From contig OZ244980.1 in NCBI GenBank assembly GCA_965223035.1, positions 1,736,001 to 1,800,000 of the forward strand: 64,000 nucleotides of DNA. Direction: 5' to 3'. The stretch's first letter is position 1. Each line of letters starts with the position of its first letter. Made by a program: the position numbers and the translations under genes. The notes under the pieces were generated by a model, which worked only from the letters and a program-made list of their open reading frames with translations, had not been told where the DNA came from and did no database searches. The stretch comes from CAMDPA01 sp965223035. Lineage in GTDB: Bacteria; Pseudomonadota; Alphaproteobacteria; Rhizobiales; Hyphomicrobiaceae. Shown piece after piece: positions 52,980-61,578 of this stretch.

Positions 52980-54569
52980 ATGCGGTCTGAAATGAACTTT
53001 GACCCCGAACGCGTCAAAGCCTTCGTTGAGGGCGGTTTCTGGCGCGATGATACGATCCGAAAGTATATCGCGCGCAATGCGGCAAGTGCCCCTGACAGCC
53101 CGGCCGTCATTGACGCTAGTGGCTCAGTATCGAACATTCAACTTGAAGAGAATGTCGTGCGGGTCGCCTCGGCGCTCTACCACCTCGGCGTTTGCCCCGG
53201 TGACGTCGTCGCCGTGCAGGCACCCAACTCCTTGCAGCATTTGGAAAGCTTTCTGGCGATCTGTTGGCTGGGCGCGGTGATGACACCGCTTTACATGACA
53301 TTTCGCGAGTCCGAACTGACCACCCAGCTCAATCATTCCCGTGCCAAGGCGATGATTGTCCCGCGCCGCATTGGCGCGTTTTCACCGAGCGAATGGGCGC
53401 TCGCCAACAAACATTCTCTGCCCCACCTGCAGGAAATCATCGTTATCGGCGATCGGGTGGAGGGAACGCACAATCATGCCGAACTGGCCCGTTCGACGCG
53501 CGCGCCGCCAAGCAACCTTCCCGAGCCGACAGCCGCCGATCCGTTTTTGTTGCTGTATACCTCCGGCACCACATCCGCGCCCAAAGGGGTCCTGTTAAGC
53601 TCACAGCTGCTGCTGACCAACGCGCGCGTCGGCACCGAAGAACACAACATCAACGCCGGTGACATCGTATTATCGGGCGCACCGTTCGGTCATATATACG
53701 CGCTTTATACGGTGCAAATGGCCATCTGTGCGGGCGCTTCTGTCCTACTGTTACCGCGGTTCACTCCAACAGATATGATCAACGTCATCGAAAACCAGCG
53801 GCCCACGCATATTTTTGCTGGACCTGCTCATATCGCCGCCTGCCGCGCCGCGGGACTTTGGGATAAGGCGGATCTGTCGTCGGTCAGACTGCTTGTTTTA
53901 TCAGGCGCTGCGGTTCCGCCTGAACTGGTTCGCGCCGCATCACCGTACTTAATAAACGGCGAGATTTCCCAGCTTTGGGGCATGACCGAGTGTCAGGCTG
54001 TTCTTTATTCCAGGCCCGGTGATCCGATCGATCTCGCTGCCCAGTCTGCGGGCCGCGTTGCGCCTGGCGATGAAGTACGCATCGTAGACGGCAACACCGA
54101 TCACGTTGCGGTCGGCGAGGAGGGCGAGCTGCAGATTCGCGGCGCAACCGTGTTTACAGGCTACTATGAGAATCCTGAGGCAACAGCCAAATCTTTTACT
54201 GAGGACGGCTGGTTTCGCACCGGCGACCTTGCCCGGATGGATGCGGCCGGCAACGTCGCTATCACTGGCCGCTCCAAAGACGTCATCAACCGGGGCGGCG
54301 TGAAATACAACCCGCAGGAAATCGAATGCCTGATCGAAGGCCACCCAGCGGTGATCCAATGCGCCATCGCACCCGTCCCTGACGAGCGGCTGGGAGAAAA
54401 GGCGTGCTGCTATGCCATGCTGAGCCCGGGTGCCACGATTACGCTTGAGGAAATCTGTGCTTACCTCGACGCCAAGGGCATCGCCAAATACAAATTTCCA
54501 GAATATTTGGAAATTCGCGAAAGCTTGCCACTGACCGCAACACGCAAGGTGATCAAGGGCAAACTGTAG
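52980..54569 (+). CDS. AMP-forming acyl-CoA synthetase / ligase
   Basis: 529 residues from ATG 52980, where a GGGAGG ribosome-binding site lies upstream; the frame opens at 52896. Adenylation motifs are LLLYTSGTTSAPKGV (P-loop, A3), QLWGMTECQ (A5), GWFRTGDLARMD (A7), GRSKDVINRGGVKYNPQEIE (A8) and the C-terminal lysine TRKVIKGKL (A10). It activates a carboxylic acid as acyl-AMP and then forms the CoA thioester. The neighbouring ring-attacking oxygenases suggest an aromatic or alicyclic acid. A flavodoxin-fold reductase gene follows 74 bases later. Confidence 0.9.
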   Translation: MRSEMNFDPERVKAFVEGGFWRDDTIRKYIARNAASAPDSPAVIDASGSVSNIQLEENVVRVASALYHLGVCPGDVVAVQAPNSLQHLESFLAICWLGAVMTPLYMTFRESELTTQLNHSRAKAMIVPRRIGAFSPSEWALANKHSLPHLQEIIVIGDRVEGTHNHAELARSTRAPPSNLPEPTAADPFLLLYTSGTTSAPKGVLLSSQLLLTNARVGTEEHNINAGDIVLSGAPFGHIYALYTVQMAICAGASVLLLPRFTPTDMINVIENQRPTHIFAGPAHIAACRAAGLWDKADLSSVRLLVLSGAAVPPELVRAASPYLINGEISQLWGMTECQAVLYSRPGDPIDLAAQSAGRVAPGDEVRIVDGNTDHVAVGEEGELQIRGATVFTGYYENPEATAKSFTEDGWFRTGDLARMDAAGNVAITGRSKDVINRGGVKYNPQEIECLIEGHPAVIQCAIAPVPDERLGEKACCYAMLSPGATITLEEICAYLDAKGIAKYKFPEYLEIRESLPLTATRKVIKGKL

Positions 54570-54643
54570 GCTCGACACATCGCCTGGCCTGTCAACATCT
54601 GACATGCTTCAACATGAGCTAGCTGAAGGTCTGACAACGCAGC

Positions 54644-55249
54644 ATGACGGTTTCAATCATCCTCGGACACCCAAATCCCGGCAGTTTTTGCCATGCCATT
54701 GCCGCCGTGGCCCGCGACGCATTGCTCGAAACGGGCTATGACATAGCCTTCCACGACCTTCACCAAGAAGGTTTTGATCCGCTGGTAGGTGCAGACGAAG
54801 CCCGTACGCGCCAATCGGCCGATCAATTGGTCGAGGATCATTGTCGCGAGCTTGCGGGCGCCGAAGGCTTGATCATCGTGCATCCGAGTTGGTGGGGTAT
54901 GCCGCCCGCCATCCTCAAAGGCTGGATCGACCGCGTGGTGCGTCCCGGCGTCGCCTACCGCTTGAAGGAGGACGCACAAGGTGCCCCGACCGTGCATGTT
55001 GGCCTGCTCACGTCCTGTCAGGCCATTGTTTTCAACACATCAGATCTGCCAGTTGAAGCCGAACGAAATAAATTTGGTGACACGCTCAATGTCATTTGGA
55101 AAACCTACGTCGGTGCCTTGAGCGGAATGCCGGTTGAGCGCCACGCATTCGCAGTGATGGGAACCAGCACGCCGGACGACCGGGCGCGCTGGCTGGATGA
55201 GGCGCGCGACATTGTGTCGAAGCGGTTTCCCGCACGCAAGACGGCGTAA
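54644..55249 (+). CDS. NAD(P)H quinone oxidoreductase, flavodoxin-2 fold
   Basis: 201 residues. SIILGHPNPGSFCHAIAAVARDALLETGYDIAFHDLHQEGFDPL is the FMN/FAD phosphate loop and first crossover. GLIIVHPSWWGMPPAILKGWIDRVVRPGVAYR is the signature of the NQO1/MdaB/KefF group. It reduces quinones by two electrons, protecting against or recycling quinones from aromatic breakdown. It lies in the same direction as the acyl-CoA synthetase and may share its transcript. Confidence 0.89.
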   Translation: MTVSIILGHPNPGSFCHAIAAVARDALLETGYDIAFHDLHQEGFDPLVGADEARTRQSADQLVEDHCRELAGAEGLIIVHPSWWGMPPAILKGWIDRVVRPGVAYRLKEDAQGAPTVHVGLLTSCQAIVFNTSDLPVEAERNKFGDTLNVIWKTYVGALSGMPVERHAFAVMGTSTPDDRARWLDEARDIVSKRFPARKTA

Positions 55250-55413
55250 TGTGCGACATGATCGACGGGTTGGCAGGTTGCAGAACACGCATGATTGCGT
55301 TCACCCGTTCAAGTCGCTGGGCCAGCAGTGCAACTTCCGTATCAAGAGCGAGGCAGCGTCGGCTCGGCCCATCCCGCTCCCCCGCTCGGCCACCTCTTGG
55401 CGTGATGTTCTAG

Positions 55414-56248
55414 GGCCTGTTGGGAATCAGGATTCACTTTGGACCTGGTTTGTGATTCAAGCTCCCAAAACAGGGGGCTGCAAATGATTCGTTACTGTTT
55501 GACAGATCGTCAGTGGGAAAAGATTGAGCCGCTTTGTCTGGGCAAGAAGACCGATGCCGGTCGCACCGGTGGTGATGGTCGGGTGTTCATCGAAGCCGTT
55601 CTGTGGATCGTTCGCACGGGCAGTCCATGGCGCGACCTGCCATCGGAATTCGGCAATTGGAATACGGTGTTTCAGCGCTTTCGTTATTGGGCTGCGCGTG
55701 ATGTTTTTGCGAAAATTTTCAACGCTCTATCCGATGATCCGGACATGGAGTACGCGATGATCGATGCCACCATCGTCCATGTCCATCGCCACGGACACGG
55801 CGCAAAAGGGGGACTCAAAGTCAGGCCATCGGCAAGTCGAAGGGCGGGTGGACAACGAAGATTGTCGCACTGACCGACGCCCTCGGCAGTCTCGTGCGCT
55901 TCGTTCTGCTGCCCGGAAATCGCTACGATACGGTCGGCGTCGCACCGCTGATCGAGAAGGTCGAGTTCGCAGCGCTGATCGCTGACAAGGCCTACGATTG
56001 CAACTGGATCATTGATGAACTGAACGCGCGGGGTGCCGGCATCGTCATCTCGCAAAGACCAAAACGAAAACGGCGTCTCCAAATCGACGAGGAGATCTAC
56101 AAATGGCGCCACCTCATCGAGAACTTCTTCTGCAAACTCAAGGAGTTCAAGCGTATCGCCACACGCAGCGAGAAGACTGACAGCAGCTACCGTGCAATGA
56201 TCTATGCGGCAGCAACTGTGATACACTCGCGCTGAATCACAACAGGCC
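55414..56248 (+). mobile_element. IS5-family (IS427-type) insertion sequence
   Basis: An 835-bp element with imperfect terminal inverted repeats (GGCCTGTTGGGAATCA left; GGCCTGTTGTGATTCA from the right end) and a 4-bp target duplication CTAG (55410-55413 and 56249-56252). It encodes a transposase in two overlapping frames. The right CTAG is also the outer flank of the adjacent palindromic element, so the IS landed at that element's edge. It appears complete and possibly active. Confidence 0.9.
55484..56235 (+). CDS. IS5/IS427 transposase, two frames joined by -1 frameshift
   Basis: Frame A (55484-55873) starts MIRYCLTDRQWEKIEPLCLG and contains GSPWRDLPSEFGNWNTVFQRFRYW and the first catalytic Asp in AMIDATIVHVHRHGHGAKGG. 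Frame B continues, in the -1 frame, TQSQAIGKSKGGWTTKIVALTDALGSLVRFVLLPGN, the second Asp in ALIADKAYDCNW and the Glu in WRHLIENFFCKLKEFKRIATR. The A-AAA-GGG string at the GAKGG codons is a standard slippery site for programmed -1 frameshifting in this group. All three DDE residues are present. Confidence 0.9.
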
Positions 56249-56251
56249 CTA

Positions 56252-56378
56252 GAGCAACCTGCCTTTAATCGGAACGATCCCGATTAAAGGCGGAAAGTTG
56301 CTCTACACTTTAAGAGCGATCATCTTTGCGCCTTAAATCGGAACCGGCTTTGCGGTTCCGATTTAAGGCGCGATGATC
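56252..56378 (-). repeat. Palindromic element, long form, abutting the IS5 element
   Basis: A 127-bp two-hairpin copy with a 6-base deletion in the A loop. TA is at 56250-56251 and 56379-56380. Its left CTAG is shared with the target duplication of the IS5-family element. Confidence 0.94.
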
Positions 56379-56434
56379 TAGGTGGCCGGGCGAGGGAGCG
56401 GCTCGGTGCGGGGGGCCGCCAAAGGCGCAATCAT

Positions 56435-59218
56435 CTAATCGACCGGCAGTTCGTCGCGCTCGGCGTCTGTGGGGCGCGGTTGGTCGACAGTCGCGCCGGG
56501 CAGGCGGAACCAGAAGACGGCTCCCTTGCCAAGCTCGCTGTCAACGCCGATGTCACCACCGAAGTATTTGATGATCTCCACGCAGATCGGCAGACCCAGG
56601 CCCGTGCCCTTGGGTTTCTCGGTCAGTGTGTTGCCGACCTGTTGAAAGCGCTGAAACACCTTCGGATGATCTTCCGGCGCAATGCCTATGCCGTTGTCCT
56701 TTACGCGCACGAGCAATGAGCCGTCAACGCGCTCGGCACTGACTTTGACCAGGCCCTGATCCTCGTCGCTGAATTTGACCGCGTTCGAGATCAAGTTGAC
56801 GATCACCTGTGTCAGCCGGTCGGGTTCAACCTTTACCACCGGCAGGTGATCGGCGATGGCGGTTTCGAGCCGCAGCCGGCTGCCCTCTTGCCTGAACGGC
56901 CCGGCCGAGGCGTTGAGCGCTTCCTCGATGATCGGCTGTGGATCGCACAGTTCCAAGCGCCAGTCGATTTCTCCAGCTTCCATCTTGGCAATATCGAGCA
57001 CATCATCGATCAGTCGTGTCAGGCGTTCGCTCTCCTTGACGATGATACCGACGAACTCCGACCTCTGCTCTTCCGGCATGTCGGGATTGTCATGAACGAT
57101 CTCGGAGAACGAACGGATTGACGTCAGCGGCGTGCGCAGTTCATGGCTGACGGTCGATACGAAGCCGTCCTTGAGTTTGTCGAGTTCCTGCAAGCGAAGA
57201 TTGGCCGCCTTGAGATCGTCGGTTGCGATCTGCAATTCCTTGGACTTTTGCTCGAGCTGACGGCTGTACTCGATCACCTGGGATGCCTCATCCAGAATTT
57301 CCATCATCTCGTCGATGTCGTGCAGTTCCTCGCGCACGACGGAAGCAATCATGATTCTGGCACTGGCGGTGCCAATGGCACCGGCGAGTTGCCGTTCGCC
57401 GAAGGCAACAACCGGCGCGTCGGCGGGACCGCCGTCAGAAAGTGGGCGGCCGAGATTGATTTCGAGTTGCCGGAAGGCAGCCACCATCCGCGCCTCGCCG
57501 ACAAAGCGGGCCACCAGACGCTTGATTTCACCGACCGCGGCGGTTCCGCGCCAGACCCGGCGACCCTCGGTGTTTTGCCGAAAGACGTCGACGAACTGAA
57601 CGGCCTGGCTACGCTCGACGATGCTGCGCGAGGTCAGCAGTGAGATCAGAACGAAAAGGCCGATGTTGAATACCAGCGTCCAGAATAAGGCATGGCTGAT
57701 CGGATCAAGGCCTTGCAGCCAGAACAGCTCGTAGGGCTTTAACATTGAAATGCCAAACGGTCCTTCGCTCAAAAACGACTGAGGCAACCATCCGGACCGC
57801 GCGAACGATGGGATCAGAAGCGTATAGGCCCACAATGCAAACCCGGCGCTCAGTCCTGCGATGGCCCCGGCCTTGCTGCCGCCCTTCCAGTAAATGCCGG
57901 CAAGTATCGCGGGCGCGAACTGAGCCGCAGCCGTGAAAGACACCAGGCCGATCGAAACGAGCGCATAGGAATCGCCGATTAGGCGCACATAAGCGTAGCC
58001 GAGGAGAAGAACCAGCGCGATCGTGCAGCGACGGATCGTCAAGATGAGTCCGCTCAAGTCCCGGCGCTCGGCAAGCCCCAGCTGCCGGATTCTAAGAAGC
58101 ACCGGCATCACCAGGTCATTGGAGACCATCGTACTGAGCGCGACCGACGCCACGATGATCATCGCCGTCGCCGCCGACAGCCCGCCAATAAAGGCGAGCA
58201 GCGCCAACTCCTCATGCTGTTCGATCATCGGCAAGGTCAGCACGAATGTATCGGCATGGACGCTACCATCGGGAAATCGGAGCAGCCCGCCAAACGCTAT
58301 CGGCAACACGAAGATATTGATCAAGAAAAGATAGAGGGGAAATAGCCAGATCGCTTTGCGCAAATGCGCCTCGTTGGTGCACTCGACGACGGTGACCTGG
58401 AACTGCCTCGGCAAAAAAACGATTGCAGCCATCGACAACAGTGTCAATGACACCCAGCTGCTGTAGCCGCCAGCCCCTTCCATGGTGAACAGCATCGACA
58501 GTTCGGGGTTTGCCTGCGCGCGCGAGAAGATGTCACCGAAACCATCATACATCCCGAACGTCACGAACAGGCCGACGGCAACGAAGGCCACGAGCTTGAC
58601 CACGGATTCAAAGGCGACGGCGGCGACCATCCCCTCATGATGTTCGCTGGCGTCGATATGACGGGTTCCGAACAGGATTGCAAACGTCGCGAGGAATAGT
58701 GACACGTAAAACGAGGTATCGGCAAATATCGAGATGCTGCCCGGCGGTGCCGCCAAACTGGCTACCTCGGGATACTGCAGCAGCATCGTGAAGCTCGTCG
58801 AAACGGCTTTCAATTGCAGCGAGATGTAGGGCATGATGCCGACGACCGCGATGACCGTTACCAACCCTCCAAGCGTTGCGCTCTTACCGTATCGCGAGGC
58901 GATCAGATCGGCGATCGACGTAATCCGATTGGCTTTTGAGATCCGGATGATCTTACGCAGCAGCAGCCACCCGAGAATGAAGGTCAGCGTCGGACCAATG
59001 TAGATCGGCAGAAATCCGATGCCGCTCGAGGCGGCCCGCCCAACGCTGCCATAGAAGGTCCAGGACGTACAGAAAACGGCGATCGATAGCGTGTAGATGT
59101 AAGGGTTTGATATGATGCTGCGACCGGCGTCGGCACGCTTATCACCCCAGTATGCAATCGCGAAAAGTATGCACAGATATGTGCAAGCAACCGCAATGAT
59201 AATCCAGCCCTGCAACAT
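56435..59218 (-). CDS. Sodium:solute symporter-like sensor histidine kinase (CbrA-like)
   Basis: 927 residues from ATG 59218; the frame extends to 59350. Residues ~1-560 form a 13-span SLC5-type transporter domain (IAYWGDKRADAGRSI..NPYIYTLSIAVFCTSWTFYGSVG; 'SIADLIASRYGKS'). A coiled linker (EYSRQLEQKSKELQIATDDLKAANLRLQELDKLKD) leads to a HisKA domain with VSHELRTPLTSI (phospho-His). The ATPase domain has NLISNAVKFS, DNGIGI and GTGLGL. CbrA-type proteins sense or transport a nutrient and control its use. The small membrane protein gene ends six bases before it, and a single-domain response regulator is encoded next, fitting one signalling unit. Confidence 0.9.
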   Translation of the reverse strand: MLQGWIIIAVACTYLCILFAIAYWGDKRADAGRSIISNPYIYTLSIAVFCTSWTFYGSVGRAASSGIGFLPIYIGPTLTFILGWLLLRKIIRISKANRITSIADLIASRYGKSATLGGLVTVIAVVGIMPYISLQLKAVSTSFTMLLQYPEVASLAAPPGSISIFADTSFYVSLFLATFAILFGTRHIDASEHHEGMVAAVAFESVVKLVAFVAVGLFVTFGMYDGFGDIFSRAQANPELSMLFTMEGAGGYSSWVSLTLLSMAAIVFLPRQFQVTVVECTNEAHLRKAIWLFPLYLFLINIFVLPIAFGGLLRFPDGSVHADTFVLTLPMIEQHEELALLAFIGGLSAATAMIIVASVALSTMVSNDLVMPVLLRIRQLGLAERRDLSGLILTIRRCTIALVLLLGYAYVRLIGDSYALVSIGLVSFTAAAQFAPAILAGIYWKGGSKAGAIAGLSAGFALWAYTLLIPSFARSGWLPQSFLSEGPFGISMLKPYELFWLQGLDPISHALFWTLVFNIGLFVLISLLTSRSIVERSQAVQFVDVFRQNTEGRRVWRGTAAVGEIKRLVARFVGEARMVAAFRQLEINLGRPLSDGGPADAPVVAFGERQLAGAIGTASARIMIASVVREELHDIDEMMEILDEASQVIEYSRQLEQKSKELQIATDDLKAANLRLQELDKLKDGFVSTVSHELRTPLTSIRSFSEIVHDNPDMPEEQRSEFVGIIVKESERLTRLIDDVLDIAKMEAGEIDWRLELCDPQPIIEEALNASAGPFRQEGSRLRLETAIADHLPVVKVEPDRLTQVIVNLISNAVKFSDEDQGLVKVSAERVDGSLLVRVKDNGIGIAPEDHPKVFQRFQQVGNTLTEKPKGTGLGLPICVEIIKYFGGDIGVDSELGKGAVFWFRLPGATVDQPRPTDAERDELPVD

Positions 59219-59223
59219 GACAA

Positions 59224-59499
59224 TCAAGCATCTTCGGTGCGCTGTGGTTTGCTGATATCGGCCTCGGATGCGGACTGTTGTTCCGGGTGATCTTCTGGAC
59301 CAAATGACAACTCTGAAACAAGCGCGAGCAACACAATGAGAATCGCCCACGCGATGAACAGATACAGATACAGAACGGGAAAGCCGGCGACAATGGACCG
59401 TGAATCAAAAATAAGAATCAGGGGCGGGCTGAACAGCAGGACAGCAAACAAGAACAACGAGACGAGGCGTTCACTGGGCAGGTACCGACCATTCATCAC
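59224..59499 (-). CDS. Small membrane protein preceding the symporter-kinase
   Basis: 91 residues with two predicted spans (LVSLFLFAVLLFSPPLILIF and FPVLYLYLFIAWAILIVLLALVSEL) and a charged C-terminal tail. It begins MMNGRYLPSERL. It lies directly upstream of the kinase gene, with stop and start five bases apart. Small two-span proteins commonly precede CbrA-like or solute-symporter genes and may be accessory subunits; the name of the family is not certain. Confidence 0.75.
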   Translation of the reverse strand: MMNGRYLPSERLVSLFLFAVLLFSPPLILIFDSRSIVAGFPVLYLYLFIAWAILIVLLALVSELSFGPEDHPEQQSASEADISKPQRTEDA

Positions 59500-59551
59500 C
59501 GACCCCTCTCAGATGGCGCTGACAACACGTCGAGTTGCCGGCGCGCTTCGA

Positions 59552-59935
59552 TCAGCTTGCAATGCGGTTCTCGGCCAGGATCTCCTGCGCCCTGCGCAGA
59601 ATATCGCGCGTCGAAAACGGTTTCGTTAGATAGTCATCGGCGCCGAGTGCCAAGCCCTTTTCGCGCTCCGAATCCCGACCCTTGGCCGTCAGCATGATGA
59701 TCCGCACGGAATTCCAGTCAGGATTGGCGCGGATCGCCTTGCAGACTTCAAAGCCGTCGAGCTTTGGCATCATGACGTCCAAAATGATCAGATCAGGCGC
59801 CCTGGTTTTAACTTTCTCAAGCGCCTCCTCACCGTCACTGGCAGAGTCGACCTCAAACCCGGCATTTTGCATGACATAGCTCAAGGAGGTGACGATGTAG
59901 CTTTCGTCATCGACGATCAGGATTGACTTGCTCAT
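59552..59935 (-). CDS. Single-domain response regulator (CheY-like)
   Basis: 127 residues from ATG 59935; the frame opens at 59950. Receiver-domain residues are all present: the acidic pair D9/D10, phospho-acceptor D53 (LIILDVMMPKLDG), the Thr in IIMLTAKG and the Lys in DDYLTKPFS. There is no output domain. It is encoded 52 bases upstream of the small membrane protein and kinase genes on the same strand, so it is probably the kinase's first phosphate acceptor or a modulator of it. Confidence 0.9.
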   Translation of the reverse strand: MSKSILIVDDESYIVTSLSYVMQNAGFEVDSASDGEEALEKVKTRAPDLIILDVMMPKLDGFEVCKAIRANPDWNSVRIIMLTAKGRDSEREKGLALGADDYLTKPFSTRDILRRAQEILAENRIAS

Positions 59936-60063
59936 ATACAGACCTTTCACTCAACCGGATAGACAGCCGGCCGCGGCAAGCGACAGCAGCCGAGATTGGC
60001 TTTCTACTCCGGCGTCATTGCTAATTTTTGACGCGGAGCGTCTGGCCCCGCGCGGACCCGTCC

Positions 60064-60810
60064 TCAAATCGCCAGATATTCGTGGCGCAGCTCTGTGTTG
60101 TCCAGTACTTCTTGGGCGCTGCCTTTGAAAGCGACTTCGCCCGTGTCAAGGATGATTGCGCTGTCCGCCAGTTTCAGTGCGGCCACGGCGTTCTGTTCGA
60201 CGATCACGGTGGTAATGCCCGCCTGCTTCACTTCCTGCAGGATCTTTTCGATCTCGTAGACGATCGTCGGCGCCAACCCTTCATAGGGCTCGTCGAGTAA
60301 CAGGAGCTTGATGTCCCGAGCGAGTGCCCGCGCGACGGCTAGCATTTGTTGTTCACCGCCGGAAAGCGTCACTCCCTCCTGCTTGCGCCGTTCTGCCAAA
60401 CGCGGGAAATGTTCGTAGATGCGGTCCAGCTCCCAACCGATCGGCTTGGCGATTTGTGAGAGCACAAGATTTTCTTCGACCGTCAAACCTGGAATGATCC
60501 GTCGGTCTTCTGGCACGAGTTGAATGCCCGCGCGCGAGGCCTGATAGTCCGACATCTGGTGGATGGCGGTGTCCGCAAGCCAAATCTCGCCACTTTGCAA
60601 TCTCGGACTATCCATGCGCGCAATGGTGCGCAGCGTCGACGTCTTGCCGGCCCCATTGCGGCCAAGCAATGCGACGATCTCGCTTTCGGCGATGTCGAAC
60701 GACACCCCCTGCACGATATAGCTCTCGCCGTAGTAGCCGTGAACATCGCGACAGGAGAAGTAGGTATCGGTGCCCGTCGTGACCGCTGGAGCGGCGGCTG
60801 CCATCGTCAT
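60064..60810 (-). CDS. livF: Branched-chain amino acid-type ABC transporter ATPase LivF
   Basis: 248 residues. Walker A is GRNGAGKTSTLR, the signature segment is TLSGGEQQMLAVARALA, Walker B is LLLDEPYEGLAP and the H-loop region is TVIVEQN, the usual LivF wording. Its start overlaps the livG stop by four bases. It is the last gene of livHMGF. The substrate class (branched-chain amino acids, urea, or aromatic acids as in some relatives) cannot be fixed without the binding protein, which is not in the window. Confidence 0.92.
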   Translation of the reverse strand: MTMAAAAPAVTTGTDTYFSCRDVHGYYGESYIVQGVSFDIAESEIVALLGRNGAGKTSTLRTIARMDSPRLQSGEIWLADTAIHQMSDYQASRAGIQLVPEDRRIIPGLTVEENLVLSQIAKPIGWELDRIYEHFPRLAERRKQEGVTLSGGEQQMLAVARALARDIKLLLLDEPYEGLAPTIVYEIEKILQEVKQAGITTVIVEQNAVAALKLADSAIILDTGEVAFKGSAQEVLDNTELRHEYLAI

Positions 60811-61565
60811 CCCAGCTCTCCTCCGAGATAGGCTTCGATCACCCGCGGATCGCCCTTGATGGATTCCGGCTCGCCTTCGGCGATCACGGTGCCCTGTGCC
60901 AGCACTGAGATGCGGTTGGCCAGCGAGAACACAACGTGCATGTCGTGCTCGATTATGATCTTGGTGATGCCGCGTTCACCGATCTTCTTAAGAAGGTCGA
61001 TCGTGTTGTTGGTATCGGCGCGAGACATGCCAGCCGTCGGCTCGTCCAGCAAGAGGAGCTTGGGATGCTGAATGAGACACATCGCCAATTCCAGGCGGCG
61101 CTTGTCGCCACGCGACAACGAGTCGGTGATGACATTGCATTGATCTGCCAGACCCACCTCATCGAGCATCGCCATCGCCTCGTCGCTCACTTCAACGCGG
61201 TTTGCGATGGTTTCCCATCCATTTAGCTTAAAGTTTCCGTCACGCCTTGCAAAGGAAGGGATCATGACGTTTTCCAACAACGTCATGTCGCCGAACACTT
61301 CCGGCGTCTGAAACACCCGGCACACGCCGAGCTGATTGATTTCGTAGGGCGTAATTCCGCCGAGCAGGGAGGTGCCATCAAAATTGACCTCACCGCTGTC
61401 GGGCTCCAGCTTGCCGATCATGCAATTGAGCAGCGTAGACTTTCCGGCGCCGTTCGGACCAATAATCGCGTGGACCGTGCGCTGTTCAACGCTCAAGTTC
61501 ACATCCGTGAGCGCCTTGAGGCCAGTGAAGCTCTTGTTCACACCGGAGATTTCAAGGATTGCCAT
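60807..61565 (-). CDS. livG: Branched-chain amino acid-type ABC transporter ATPase LivG
   Basis: 252 residues from ATG 61565 (MAILEISGVNKSF); the frame extends to 61664. Walker A is GPNGAGKSTLLN, followed by VCRVFQTPEVFGDMTLLENVMI, the signature LSRGDKRRLELAMCL, Walker B LLLLDEPTAGMS and the H-loop IIEHDMHVVF. The signature reads LSRGDKR where most have LSYGxQR, a mild variation. It forms a dimer with LivF beneath the LivH/LivM channel. It begins 13 bases after livM. Confidence 0.91.
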   Translation of the reverse strand: MAILEISGVNKSFTGLKALTDVNLSVEQRTVHAIIGPNGAGKSTLLNCMIGKLEPDSGEVNFDGTSLLGGITPYEINQLGVCRVFQTPEVFGDMTLLENVMIPSFARRDGNFKLNGWETIANRVEVSDEAMAMLDEVGLADQCNVITDSLSRGDKRRLELAMCLIQHPKLLLLDEPTAGMSRADTNNTIDLLKKIGERGITKIIIEHDMHVVFSLANRISVLAQGTVIAEGEPESIKGDPRVIEAYLGGELG

Positions 61566-61578
61566 ATTCAGCGTCGCC

